This document shows, piece after piece, positions 12,266-22,322 of a stretch of DNA of 34,537 nucleotides. Every line of letters begins with the position of its first letter. Position 1 is the first letter of the stretch. The stretch is taken from the IMG/VR virus record IMGVR_UViG_3300033388_000153, positions 1 to 34,537 of that record. The stretch is one strand, 5' to 3'. A model generated the notes under the pieces. It searched no databases. It worked only from the letters and a program-made list of their open reading frames with translations, and had not been told where the DNA came from. The translations under genes were made by a program, and so were the position numbers. Source of the stretch: a virus.

Positions 12266-15200
12266 CGTCTGTTTACTCTTACTCTTTTAGGTCTTCTGTT
12301 TCTTGTCTTTCTTCTGTCACCACTTCTTTCTCTTTGTGGTCTTCTTTTTTCTTTTTGTTTTTCTAATTCTTTTATACGTTTCTTTTGTTCAGGAGTAAGC
12401 TTTGTTTCTGGAGGAAACATATCTTTAATTATAACTCTTCTAACATCTTTGTAAAATGGAACCAATCCTAAATTACCCAACACCTCTAACAATAATCTAT
12501 TTTCTATTTCATCCATAGCTTTCTGTCTTGTCTCAGGTTTCTTTGCGGTTTGACTACTAACACCTACCTTTAATAAACGAGACAAAGTATTTATCACGGG
12601 TCCATAAGGTCCAGAAAATGAATCAACAAATATTTCTTCTAAACTTTTCTTTTTCAAATCCTCTACACCAACCTGACTAAATACAATAGAGTGTTTATAC
12701 TTATCATACTCCTCACCACCTCTTAAACCTTTTAATAAATCTCTGTTTACTGATTCTTCTAAATAGAAATTAATTGGTAGCATAGGTATGTTTCCTAACG
12801 ACTGTCTTGCAAGAAGAGATATCATTGCCCCAACTATCTGTCTTGCCATTACATCTTCTATGTCTTCGTCCTTATCATCTTTTGCGTCAAACAATTCTTC
12901 GTCTAACACACTTGATAACATACTGTAAGCTGTCATATATGCAGACATTCTAAATGTAATACCTGCAAGTAATCCTGCCGCTTCTGCTTTAGATAAATCA
13001 CCTTTATTAAATAAAGCAAATATTGCATTACGAGCAGTACCAAATTCAAACAAACTAAATCGAGCCATAAAAGAATTCGCCATTCTATATATACCCATCT
13101 GCATACTATCATCTGTTCTCCTCATGTTTTTTATAATAGCATCAGCTGCGTTATTAGAAGTAGCAACAGTGATTACTTCGTTGTCTGCTAAAGCTGTAGC
13201 GTTATCACGAGCTTCTTTAAACTCAGGTGATAAATATTTTGAGGTTCCGTCAGCTATTTCTTGAAAATCTTTTTTAGTAATCTTAACATCTTCACCAGTT
13301 AATTCTTTTACTTGAGCTTCAAAATTCTGTGCCCAGTTTCCAAACCATAAAGGACGAGACATTGCTTTATCAGGAAATGTTATTATGTTTGATGCTATTG
13401 CATTTACTATTCTACCTGTTAGTTTTAATCCTGAATACTTTAATATCTCTCCAAAGACATTGTTTAAACGACTTGTAGCTGAACCTGCTTTTGAATCTAA
13501 ACCACCGTAGTCTGACATCTGAGTATGTTTAGACTCCATCACATCAGGATTGTATAGTTTACTGGTTTGTGATGACCTTAGATTTGTCATAGCATCAAAA
13601 CCAGCTGTAACATTTTTAGGGTTAGCAACCCAAGTCCCAAAGTTTTTAAAGGCTCTCATTGCCACAGCAGGATTCTTTGCAATGATACCAAAGTTTGCAA
13701 TAATCTCAGCCCCCATTCTGTAAACAGAACCAAGAGTTGCTTGATAACCAAGACGCATCATGTTCATCGTGCTTAAGTTTCCACTTGGTGTGTCGGTATA
13801 AGTTCCTTTAAGTATAACATCTACTAACTCAGTCTTTGCTTTTTGAATAGCATTGATGGCTGCTTTTGCGTCTTTATTACCAGTCTTTGCTTCTTCTTTT
13901 ATTTTGTTTAAAGTTTGCTCAACCTCTCTCAAAGTCTGTGTCATTTCAAAATCCATTATAGTTTCTTGAGCACCACGCATAGCTGAATAACCTGGGTCAA
14001 AGCTAATAGCCTTAGCACCATTAGTTCTTTCAACTAATGTATTTGATTTAGCACTGTTAACATTGTTGTTTACTTTGTCAATTAATTTTTGTACACTTTG
14101 GTCTTTTGTTTTAGGGTCTAATACCACACGGTGACTATAATTATTATACAACTCTACAGGAACACCATGTAGGTTAGCAGCAATATATTCTGCATCTGAA
14201 GCTAAAGAATTATTTACATCATCATAAAGAGCTAAAGCTTTCTTTTCTTTAGCTGTTAAAGAGTTTTCTATTTTAGTTAAACTAATTTCTCCATCTACTT
14301 CAAACTCTGTTTTTAATTCATTTAATATTTTTGCATCCTGTTCGTTTAAGATACCATCGTTTTCTATTGCTTCTAAAGTTTTATTTACAAAATCTATAGC
14401 TGATGGAGTCTTAGCGTTTGGTTTGCCGTCAACAAAATTAGACTCATGCTCTCTTTGCAATTGAAGCATCCTTAGTTTATATTTCTTTTTAACTAACGCG
14501 TTTCTTGTTATACCTAACCTATTACCGTCGGTGTTTAACAATTTAGCAGCAGCATCTATTTTTGTTTGTAATCTTTTTACTCTTGACTTAACTGTTTCTA
14601 AAGACCGTGCTAACTTTCCAAATGTATTGTTATAAATAGTCTTACTATTTCTGTTTCCAAAAACATCATCGATAAAAAATGTAGAAAGACTACGGATTCT
14701 TTCAGTTAAAAACCCTCTTCCAGTTCTTAAATTTTTAATCTTACTATACATATTAGTCATAGCATCCACATACTTATTCATTCTAAACTTTTGTATCAGT
14801 GGATTTACTTTATTAAAACTATCAAGTGCATTTAATTTTGTAGCTATGTCTGTAACTGCTTTACCTGCGAAACCATTCTTTATGTTTTCTATAATTTGTT
14901 CTAATACTTTTAAGTCAGAATCATCCAGTTGCTTCATTTGTTCTGGAGTCATCTTGAGTACTTGACGAGCATCTTCCTTAGCTCTTTTATCTGGTATATT
15001 ATTTAGGTCTGCCTCAGTAACTTCCTTTTGTTTTTCAGAAATATTTTTAATAGCAGTGTCCGCATCAAAATCATCAGGCACAGGTTCTGCTTTTATACTA
15101 TCAATATCTTGATTAATATTCTCTTGTACTGCATTTAATATATCTAATGCTTTAGGTAAAGTCTCTTGAGCTTTCTTAAATGACGGAACTTTTTTACCAG

Positions 15201-16779
15201 AACCATACTCTTTTGCTAACTCTATAAAAGAATCTAACTGAGCTTCTGGTATTAAAGAAGGGTTAATACTGAATAAAGTTTTTAATGCTGCTTTTAAATC
15301 AGCTGGTAGTACACCAGTCTTAGCACCACCTACTTGCTTCTTAGCTTTTTTGGATTGACTCTTCGCAGTGTTTAAACGCTGCACATAATCTTGTTTAGTA
15401 AATACATTATCAACAAATGTAAGGAAGCTATCTACTGATTTTTTATTATTAAGATTTACATTGGCAAATCTTTTTGTAATAGCTTTTACTTTAGACTGTG
15501 AAATCTTACCAAGGTTTTTACCAAAGCTACTTATTAGACCAGCTATGTTTTTCATAGACTTTTTATAAGCAGCTGCTGATTCTCTTGCAGCTTTAGCTTG
15601 TTTTCTTATCTGGTCTTTAAGTGCTACTCTTTCGTTTACTACAACTTTTTTATCTTTAGGTTTCCCCAGTATCTTTTTAACACTTGGAGCTTTCTTAATT
15701 TTTATACCAAGTTTTTCATTTAGTTCTCTGACTAATTGGTTTCTTTCTATATCATTAAGTTGCTGATAAAGTTTTGAGTTCTGTAAATACTTTAAAGTAT
15801 TGTCAAGTATTTTTTTAGGACTTGTGCTTTCACCTACCTTTCTACCTTTGGTCTTTTTAATTATATCATTAATGATACTCTGTACCCTGTTAGGGTCAGC
15901 TTTAGCTTCAGGTGTTTTTGGTGCACCTATATATTCGTTGGGAGATATTCCTTGCTTCTGAGCGTCACGATTTATCGCTGAGATGACTTTCTGATAAAGG
16001 CTTGACCCTTCTTGCCCTTGCTGAATGGAGCTTTGTCTACCATCTGAAAGAATCTGTTGCCTGCTCTTCGCGTCAATAAATCTTGAGTTGATTGCTTTTT
16101 TGTCTGAGACTTCATAAGTAATATTTTTTTCGTCTAATATATCTAACAGCTTTGCCAGCTTTGCATCCTTATCTGCATCACTAAAATCAAAGATGTCAAG
16201 CAAAGATAGTAAATTATTTGTTTCCGACAAAGTATACTCATCAATACCAGCTTCTTTCAGAGCTTGGAATGTACCTTCACTATCTGAAACTTTAATTGTA
16301 ATCTCATTACCGTTGTGATTTTCTGCACCATCTGTCGTATATTCTGCAGCAATAGAAGACTCTTGTACTTCGGGTGCTAACGCAGCAGTTATTGCAGCAT
16401 ATTGTGAAGCTTGTTCTAACGTTGCGTTTTTTAATTTTACAACATTACTTACCTCTCTAATCTTTGTGCCTGCATCATTTACATAACCACCTACTGACTC
16501 TTCAATTTCAATCTCTACTCCTAAATCATCTGCAATATTTTGAAGTGATTGTTTATACTCTTGGTATTGTGGGGACTTTCTTAAACCACCTGCTTCAGAT
16601 GTAGACTCTATAGAAGTCTCAAAGAATGGTGCAACATTAACACTTACTTCCTCTTGCGTTTGCGTCTCGATAGGCTTGTCAGGAGTTTGGTTTTGGGTTT
16701 CGCCCTCTTGGGTAACGACCCCAGCGGCGTCTCCTTCTCCCACTTCTGGGCTATCTGTGGTAGATTCTTGTACATCCAC
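12262..16779 (-). CDS. Large internal virion (ejection) protein candidate
   Basis: One thousand five hundred and five residues from GTG at 16779. The N-terminus is acidic and low in complexity; a very long helical middle part is rich in Lys, Ala and Asn. The last 35 residues are extremely basic (RRKTRNRRPKRVRVNRR at the end), suited to nucleic-acid contact. A moderately hydrophobic stretch lies near residues 1270-1300. Size and position after other ejection-type proteins match large internal proteins of podoviruses (T7 gp16 role), but no lytic transglycosylase motif is evident. The frame stays open upstream to about 16857; a CTG start at 16854 would give about 1530 residues. Confidence 0.7.
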   Translation of the reverse strand: MDVQESTTDSPEVGEGDAAGVVTQEGETQNQTPDKPIETQTQEEVSVNVAPFFETSIESTSEAGGLRKSPQYQEYKQSLQNIADDLGVEIEIEESVGGYVNDAGTKIREVSNVVKLKNATLEQASQYAAITAALAPEVQESSIAAEYTTDGAENHNGNEITIKVSDSEGTFQALKEAGIDEYTLSETNNLLSLLDIFDFSDADKDAKLAKLLDILDEKNITYEVSDKKAINSRFIDAKSRQQILSDGRQSSIQQGQEGSSLYQKVISAINRDAQKQGISPNEYIGAPKTPEAKADPNRVQSIINDIIKKTKGRKVGESTSPKKILDNTLKYLQNSKLYQQLNDIERNQLVRELNEKLGIKIKKAPSVKKILGKPKDKKVVVNERVALKDQIRKQAKAARESAAAYKKSMKNIAGLISSFGKNLGKISQSKVKAITKRFANVNLNNKKSVDSFLTFVDNVFTKQDYVQRLNTAKSQSKKAKKQVGGAKTGVLPADLKAALKTLFSINPSLIPEAQLDSFIELAKEYGSGKKVPSFKKAQETLPKALDILNAVQENINQDIDSIKAEPVPDDFDADTAIKNISEKQKEVTEADLNNIPDKRAKEDARQVLKMTPEQMKQLDDSDLKVLEQIIENIKNGFAGKAVTDIATKLNALDSFNKVNPLIQKFRMNKYVDAMTNMYSKIKNLRTGRGFLTERIRSLSTFFIDDVFGNRNSKTIYNNTFGKLARSLETVKSRVKRLQTKIDAAAKLLNTDGNRLGITRNALVKKKYKLRMLQLQREHESNFVDGKPNAKTPSAIDFVNKTLEAIENDGILNEQDAKILNELKTEFEVDGEISLTKIENSLTAKEKKALALYDDVNNSLASDAEYIAANLHGVPVELYNNYSHRVVLDPKTKDQSVQKLIDKVNNNVNSAKSNTLVERTNGAKAISFDPGYSAMRGAQETIMDFEMTQTLREVEQTLNKIKEEAKTGNKDAKAAINAIQKAKTELVDVILKGTYTDTPSGNLSTMNMMRLGYQATLGSVYRMGAEIIANFGIIAKNPAVAMRAFKNFGTWVANPKNVTAGFDAMTNLRSSQTSKLYNPDVMESKHTQMSDYGGLDSKAGSATSRLNNVFGEILKYSGLKLTGRIVNAIASNIITFPDKAMSRPLWFGNWAQNFEAQVKELTGEDVKITKKDFQEIADGTSKYLSPEFKEARDNATALADNEVITVATSNNAADAIIKNMRRTDDSMQMGIYRMANSFMARFSLFEFGTARNAIFALFNKGDLSKAEAAGLLAGITFRMSAYMTAYSMLSSVLDEELFDAKDDKDEDIEDVMARQIVGAMISLLARQSLGNIPMLPINFYLEESVNRDLLKGLRGGEEYDKYKHSIVFSQVGVEDLKKKSLEEIFVDSFSGPYGPVINTLSRLLKVGVSSQTAKKPETRQKAMDEIENRLLLEVLGNLGLVPFYKDVRRVIIKDMFPPETKLTPEQKKRIKELEKQKEKRRPQRERSGDRRKTRNRRPKRVRVNRR

Positions 16780-16840
16780 CTGCGTTGCGCTTGACTCTTG
16801 AATGGCATTGGCTCTTTCGTTTATTTGTTGTTCGGTTGGT

Positions 16841-18847
16841 TCAAGTATCTTCAGATATTAGTTGGTCTTTAGCTTGTTCTTTAGCCTCTTCATCATCTAA
16901 ATCTTTTACATTTTTAAACCTATCTACTTCAGCTGCAGTTTTCTTAGCAGCTTCTATTGCTAATTTAAGTAATTCTTTTTGTTTGTTTTTAACCTGCTCA
17001 TCAGAAGGTTTTTCTACACCCTCTTCTTGTAATGCTTGTATAGCTTCCAACTGTGATACAGAAAAATATTTTTCTAAACCATCTGGTAACTTTACAGTTT
17101 CTCCAACATCTGTTTCTGCTTCTTTTACAATAGCATCAAGCTCTTCATTTATTTCTTTTATTCTCTCTTTGTTTTCTGGAGAGTCTGGATTCTCCATATT
17201 ATCTCTTTCTTGAAGTAGCTCAATGTATCTACTTCTTCTTTCTCCTTTTAAGTTATCAGGTGTTTGCTGATTCAAGTTTGCTTCTTGTCTTCTTTTAGTA
17301 TATTTTTCTTCAAGAGCTGTGTCATTTTCAATAACAAATTGTGAATCTATTATTTCTTGGTCTGTCATGGTATCAATAGCAGCCTCAACATCTTGCTTAC
17401 TCATTAACATTTTAGTACCTTTCTTTGTCAGGTACCCATAGCTTGGTGGTTTAAAAAAGTTTTTACCTTTACCTACCATGTTATTACCTATGTCTGTTAA
17501 GCTCATACCGCTTACTGCAGTGGGTATTGATAATACAGAAGAAGCTTGTCCTGTTATACCTTCAAATCCAATCTCAGCTACATCCATTTCTTGACCCGTA
17601 ACTGCTCTTGCGGTAGCTTCACCACCTGCTCCACCAACAGCTTCAATACCTGCAGCTTTTAAAGCAGCTCTGGCTTTCATTCCTTTTGTTATAGCTTTAT
17701 CCGCAGCCTTTGCAGCCTTTATAGTACTACCCCCTATCTTACTTGCAGCACCCCTTGTAAACGCATCTATAGTACCTATAACAAGACCTCTTGCCATGGC
17801 TTTGTTTCTTATAGATTGCATAGCAGTAGGGTTGTTTAATATTTTTCTTACACCATCTTTGTCAAATTTAAATCCAGCACGGTCAACTTCTTCTTTCATA
17901 AACTCAGTAAAGGCCAAACCTGTTTCAAGTGTAGCACTTGCTCCTAAGATGGCACCGTTTATACCACCTCCTACTGCTCCTACTGCACCCGCTATTGCAC
18001 TACCTATTGGTCCACCTATAGAACCCGCTATTGCACCTGTTCCTCCTGCAACTGTCGCACCTAATGCTCCACCAGCTGCTGCACCTCCTACCACTTCAGG
18101 GTTTACCATTGATGCAACTGACGATACAAATAACTGACCAATGACTGAAGGATTTTGAGCTACACCGAACATAAAACCTAAAACTCCCCCACCTTCATTT
18201 TCATATATTCGGTTGAAGTCTTTCATCTCATCAGACATACCATAGTTGTCCATGTTCTTAACAGCAGCAATATATTGTTCTACATCTGCATCTGAGGTTT
18301 CACTACCTGACATGAATAATCTTCGAGCATCATCTATGGTAGCACCTTGACCAAGACCTTGCGCTCCTGCTCTATACATATCACCAAAGAAATCTGTAAC
18401 TGTATTTTTACCCAGCATTTCTTCAAGCCAAGTATTCTTCTCACCAACATCTACGTTAGCACCAAACTTAGTACCGACAGGTTTATCGGGTAAGGGTTGT
18501 TTGACAAGTGATTGATTAAGAGAAGCAGGGTTTAAACGGTCTACACTTCTATTTGGTGAACCCAAAGAACCAGCTCCTTGCGGCGAAGGAGTCTCTTCTG
18601 CAGGAGTTTGTGTAGCCGAATCCACAGGCTGTTGAGGACCCTCTCCAGAAAAATCTTTTTTTTTTAAGGGTGTTAGAAACTCCCCAAACTGTTCTTCGCT
18701 TTCAAATACACCTTCTGGTAGCATCTCAAACAAATCTTCAGTTCCCTCATCTTCTATAAATTCTTGAAGCTCTTCTACATCTCTAAAGGTTCCCTCTGGA
18801 ACCATAGCAAATAAGTCTTCTAATATTTTTAATTGAATCTCATTCAT
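16841..18847 (-). CDS. Internal virion protein candidate with Gly/Ala-rich hydrophobic segment
   Basis: Six hundred and sixty-eight residues. The N-terminus holds two similar segments, LFAMVPEGTFRDVEELQEFI (near 12-31) and LFEMLPEGVFESEEQFGEFL (near 38-57), followed by a Pro/Ser/Thr-rich linker. A long Gly/Ala segment near 250-305 (GGTGAIAGSIGGPIGSAIAG) resembles glycine-zipper membrane-inserting segments of phage ejection proteins. The C-terminus is acidic and helical. It sits between the 693- and 1505-residue proteins with a 3-base gap to the former. A role in forming the DNA ejection channel is inference. Confidence 0.65.
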   Translation of the reverse strand: MNEIQLKILEDLFAMVPEGTFRDVEELQEFIEDEGTEDLFEMLPEGVFESEEQFGEFLTPLKKKDFSGEGPQQPVDSATQTPAEETPSPQGAGSLGSPNRSVDRLNPASLNQSLVKQPLPDKPVGTKFGANVDVGEKNTWLEEMLGKNTVTDFFGDMYRAGAQGLGQGATIDDARRLFMSGSETSDADVEQYIAAVKNMDNYGMSDEMKDFNRIYENEGGGVLGFMFGVAQNPSVIGQLFVSSVASMVNPEVVGGAAAGGALGATVAGGTGAIAGSIGGPIGSAIAGAVGAVGGGINGAILGASATLETGLAFTEFMKEEVDRAGFKFDKDGVRKILNNPTAMQSIRNKAMARGLVIGTIDAFTRGAASKIGGSTIKAAKAADKAITKGMKARAALKAAGIEAVGGAGGEATARAVTGQEMDVAEIGFEGITGQASSVLSIPTAVSGMSLTDIGNNMVGKGKNFFKPPSYGYLTKKGTKMLMSKQDVEAAIDTMTDQEIIDSQFVIENDTALEEKYTKRRQEANLNQQTPDNLKGERRSRYIELLQERDNMENPDSPENKERIKEINEELDAIVKEAETDVGETVKLPDGLEKYFSVSQLEAIQALQEEGVEKPSDEQVKNKQKELLKLAIEAAKKTAAEVDRFKNVKDLDDEEAKEQAKDQLISEDT

Positions 18848-18850
18848 ATC

Positions 18851-20932
18851 TTATAATCCCATTTCTTTTTTGTAATCCAAATAGGTTTTAGTTGGATTAT
18901 CTTTTTTCCATACAGGATAAGTAGTCATATAAGTTTGACCTCCACCCTTTCTATTTTTATTAGCATCCTCGTTTACTATATTCATAGCTTGAGCAACTGA
19001 ATCAGCCAACTGCTCCATGGTTGTATTTCTCTTTGCTCCACCAACATCAACTTTTACTTCTTCCATAGTAATCTCACCTGTGTTTTCATCCTTAACTGGT
19101 CTATTATATATTAAAGAAATTCTATTGTCCTTACCACTACCTGATACATCTATTTTTAAACCAGTGAAACCTGCGTCTCCAAATGCTTGCTTGTCAGCAG
19201 CAGACAAGAACCTATTAATAGTCTGAGTTAATACTCTTTGTATTTCATTATTAGTATTACCCGCTGTAGTTTCATCCATACCACCACTAACCTTTAAGTA
19301 TTCAGCAATTGTTTCTTCTTTACCATCTATCTCATAAACTTTAGCAGAAGTATTATCAGTAGAAGCCTGTTCAGTCACCTCTTCAAATCCTACATTTCTA
19401 TTTTTACCTCTATCACCTAATGTTACGTTATCCTCTATCCTTTGTGTAACTTCAGTGGTTGATAAGTCATATCCTTCTTTATCACCGAACGGACTTAAGA
19501 TATCATATAGAGCAGCTATATCTTCTTGTAATGTAGTTTGGTCAGCTACATTATCTTCTTCGTCATACGAAGTTCTTACTATTCTTATTGGCTCTCTACC
19601 ATCAAACTCTACTAATATGATATCATCTGTAATATCTACATTAGTTATGACAGGATTACCATTCTTAATATTTTGCTCGTTTCTTTGTTGTATCAACTTG
19701 TTTAATTGTGATTCAGAAGTTTTAAGGTCTTTGTTAGTTAATACACGATTTAAATCATTTAGATATCCGTTAATATTCTCATCCAGATTTTCTTCATTGG
19801 TTGTCGTCTGATTAGCTTGCTGACCACCAAGACCTGCGTTATTTTTAACAACCATATCTAACTGAGAATTGATTTGATTCTTAGCTAATCTTATTGCTTC
19901 TTCTTTCTGCTTATCACTTAGCTCTACGGTAGGTGGTTCTCCTTCACCAGTTTTGGCTAATATTTTTTTAGAGTCAGCTGCAGCTATCGCTGGGTCATCA
20001 GTAAAGCTATAACCTAAACCAGAGTTTATCAAGTATTCTGCAGCTGCGTTAGCATCTCCTGCCACACCTTGTGCTTGACCAGTTAACCACTCATCGAAAC
20101 TCATCTTACTACCATCTGCATTTTCAAAACCTTGACCTTCTACATCATCAAACAATTGTCTAAAGTCTTCAATACTTTTTACATCCTTACCACCAGATAA
20201 AACAGTATATGAAGTTAGGGTTGAACTTACAACCTCAGCTAAATTTTTTGTAACTAAGTTAGCTACATCTGCGTTTAAGTCTCTGGAATTTTCCTGATAG
20301 TTAATTAAATTTAACATAGTACCTGGAGTGGTATAAGCTTCTGGATTATCCTTACGACTTGGTAATATAAATTTACCTGGGTTATCAGGGTCTTCTTGCA
20401 TTTGAACTAATAGTAATTGACCAGTAGCTGGGTCAGACCACAGCTTTTTATTTTTAACATTACCAAAACTAAACCCTGTACCTCTAAAAAATTCTTCAAG
20501 ATTAGATGCTTCTCCATTTTTTATTCTTTCTATACCTTCTTTATACTTTGCATCATAGTTTTTAGCATAGTTACTTAACCTTGAGTAACCGTCTTTTTGT
20601 TGTTGCATAATAAGCATATAGTCTTTGGGGTCTAATAAACCACGCCTAACTAAATCCATGTTTGCTTGTAATGTATTTTTTGAAAAGTCTGAACCGTCTA
20701 TCAAAAGACTATTCATAGAAGGAGCTTGAACGTCAGCTATTTCGCTGAGCTTGTTCATGGCATCATTGGTATCGTCTATTATTTTTTGTTTAGCAGCCGC
20801 TCTCTCATCACGGATAGTCTCTAACCCTTTGGTTAAATCTACCGCAACCTGTCCCCAATTTACTGCTTCCTCTCTTCCTGCGTATAAAGAGTACTTATTA
20901 GAAGCTGTAGGTTTTTGTGTGTTCTCAGCCAT
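18851..20932 (-). CDS. Internal virion protein candidate
   Basis: Six hundred and ninety-three residues, acidic, rich in Asn, Asp and Gln, largely helical in the first 200 residues with no transmembrane segment. The end is more compact (TTYPVWKKDNPTKTYLDYKK). No catalytic motif was seen. Tight spacing (4 bases after the 281-residue gene, 3 before the 668-residue gene) puts it in the internal-protein cluster, analogous in position to T7 gp15. Function inferred from context only. Confidence 0.6.
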   Translation of the reverse strand: MAENTQKPTASNKYSLYAGREEAVNWGQVAVDLTKGLETIRDERAAAKQKIIDDTNDAMNKLSEIADVQAPSMNSLLIDGSDFSKNTLQANMDLVRRGLLDPKDYMLIMQQQKDGYSRLSNYAKNYDAKYKEGIERIKNGEASNLEEFFRGTGFSFGNVKNKKLWSDPATGQLLLVQMQEDPDNPGKFILPSRKDNPEAYTTPGTMLNLINYQENSRDLNADVANLVTKNLAEVVSSTLTSYTVLSGGKDVKSIEDFRQLFDDVEGQGFENADGSKMSFDEWLTGQAQGVAGDANAAAEYLINSGLGYSFTDDPAIAAADSKKILAKTGEGEPPTVELSDKQKEEAIRLAKNQINSQLDMVVKNNAGLGGQQANQTTTNEENLDENINGYLNDLNRVLTNKDLKTSESQLNKLIQQRNEQNIKNGNPVITNVDITDDIILVEFDGREPIRIVRTSYDEEDNVADQTTLQEDIAALYDILSPFGDKEGYDLSTTEVTQRIEDNVTLGDRGKNRNVGFEEVTEQASTDNTSAKVYEIDGKEETIAEYLKVSGGMDETTAGNTNNEIQRVLTQTINRFLSAADKQAFGDAGFTGLKIDVSGSGKDNRISLIYNRPVKDENTGEITMEEVKVDVGGAKRNTTMEQLADSVAQAMNIVNEDANKNRKGGGQTYMTTYPVWKKDNPTKTYLDYKKEMGL

Positions 20933-20936
20933 ATCT

Positions 20937-21782
20937 CTAATATCCGTATAGTAATTTTTGTAATCCAGCTAAATCAGTTACATCTCCAATACCTGCTTGT
21001 AGGTCTTTGAATCTTGGGTCATCTCCAGTGAAAAACTCTTTAGCTTTTGTTATATCAAGATTACCTTTAGTGTTTAATTGTCTTACCTCTCTTGGAGTCA
21101 AGTCAAGTTTTCTTAATTTCTCAGCTCTTTGAGCTCGTGTCAATCCTGTTCCTCCCTCTTCTACAGTCTTACCTAAATCTTCACTTGTACCTAAACCTGA
21201 TTCTAAGTTAGTACCAGCTCTATCAGCTTTAGATGTACCAAACAATGGAACTAATGCAGCAGCTGAAGACGCTGCTTGTGCAGCTCCTTGTATACCACCT
21301 GCTATTTGTTGTGAATATTGACTACCATAATCTCTTGCTATTTGTGCTTGGTCAGCAGCTGCTCCTACTTCCATATCAATAAGCTGTTGATTTAACTTAT
21401 CTTTTGCTTCTGCTTTCATTTTCTGATTTTCATACAACGCATCTTGCATACCTGTACGAACAACTTCATTAGCTTGTGCGGCAGCTTGTTGTAAACCTCC
21501 GACACCAGCTGCTAAATTTCTTGCGTCTCCCTGTTGTAATGCAGCTAACGCTTGAGCTGCAACTTGTTGGTTCTGTTTAAACTGATTCTCAAAAGCATCA
21601 ATAGGAACATTTAATGTTTCATAAAAATTCTTTTCTGCTCTTTCTTTGGCTTTTTGCATAAGAGCTTTCTGTTCTCTTTGTGCTTTCCTTTGGTCACGCT
21701 TAGCTTTTGCTGCATTAGCAAAACTAACACCCGAACCTACTGCAGACAAACCAACTCCTATTGCTGCTATTATTCCTGACAT
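20937..21782 (-). CDS. Internal virion protein, T7 gp14-like in layout
   Basis: Two hundred and eighty-one residues. The N-terminal 25 residues (SGIIAAIGVGLSAVGSGVSF) form a small-residue hydrophobic segment, followed by a basic Ala/Lys/Gln-rich helix (AKRDQRKAQREQKALMQKAK). The middle is Ala/Gln-rich (residues about 70-190). This layout matches small internal core proteins that enter the outer membrane during ejection, such as T7 gp14. It overlaps the cupin-like gene by 13 bases. Sequence homology was not tested. Confidence 0.65.
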   Translation of the reverse strand: MSGIIAAIGVGLSAVGSGVSFANAAKAKRDQRKAQREQKALMQKAKERAEKNFYETLNVPIDAFENQFKQNQQVAAQALAALQQGDARNLAAGVGGLQQAAAQANEVVRTGMQDALYENQKMKAEAKDKLNQQLIDMEVGAAADQAQIARDYGSQYSQQIAGGIQGAAQAASSAAALVPLFGTSKADRAGTNLESGLGTSEDLGKTVEEGGTGLTRAQRAEKLRKLDLTPREVRQLNTKGNLDITKAKEFFTGDDPRFKDLQAGIGDVTDLAGLQKLLYGY

Positions 21783-22303
21783 AGTTTTAAAACTTTATTT
21801 ATTACTTTTTTGGGCAGCTCTTTATAGCTTACCGCATATATTTCTTTTTCAGCTTCCTCTACTGTTTTTGCTTTGGTATTGTATACACACACCCACTTCG
21901 TGTCTTCATGAATATAAAATATTCTTTGTGTACCTACTACAGTTTGCACAGTATACGGTGCTTCTATTGTTACAATACTTCCTTCATCATTTAAAAATGA
22001 AACTTTGCCTTCGAGTAAAAAAGATGGATGGTCTTGTTTATGTATAAACGAAACACATACATGTCCCTGTGGCATAAAAATTTCTCTGGTATATAAACCA
22101 CCAGCAAAATGATGTTTCAAAGGATATCTTTCTTTCATTAAATCCTCCTGAGGTTTTCCAACTTCATGAGTAGCCGCTTCATCTAAAACAGATATTTGTT
22201 CACGAAAGGCAGCTATCTTATCCCACAAAATACCTTTGTTATAGTGAACAGCATTTAATATATCTTCTGGTTTATACTCTTGTGTTACCAAAGATTCTTG
22301 CAT
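21770..22303 (-). CDS. Cupin-like protein within the virion operon
   Basis: One hundred and seventy-seven residues. After a helical N-terminus comes a cupin-type barrel pattern: HHFAGGLYTREIFMPQGHVC (residues 64-83), VSFIHKQDHPSFLLEGKVSF, then a second motif near VTIEAPYTVQTVVGTQRIFY. His residues (FIHKQDH) could bind a metal. Similar small cupin proteins occur in many phage structural regions; a role is not established. It has its own probable -7 element (22323-22330). The end overlaps the next gene by 13 bases. Confidence 0.7.
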   Translation of the reverse strand: MQESLVTQEYKPEDILNAVHYNKGILWDKIAAFREQISVLDEAATHEVGKPQEDLMKERYPLKHHFAGGLYTREIFMPQGHVCVSFIHKQDHPSFLLEGKVSFLNDEGSIVTIEAPYTVQTVVGTQRIFYIHEDTKWVCVYNTKAKTVEEAEKEIYAVSYKELPKKVINKVLKLCQE

Positions 22304-22322
22304 GTTGTTATACTATTTGTCA

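Noticed and set aside
16785-17213. Rightward open frame opposite the 668-residue gene
   Set aside because: Ser/Phe-rich mirror of a helical acidic protein, typical shadow composition.
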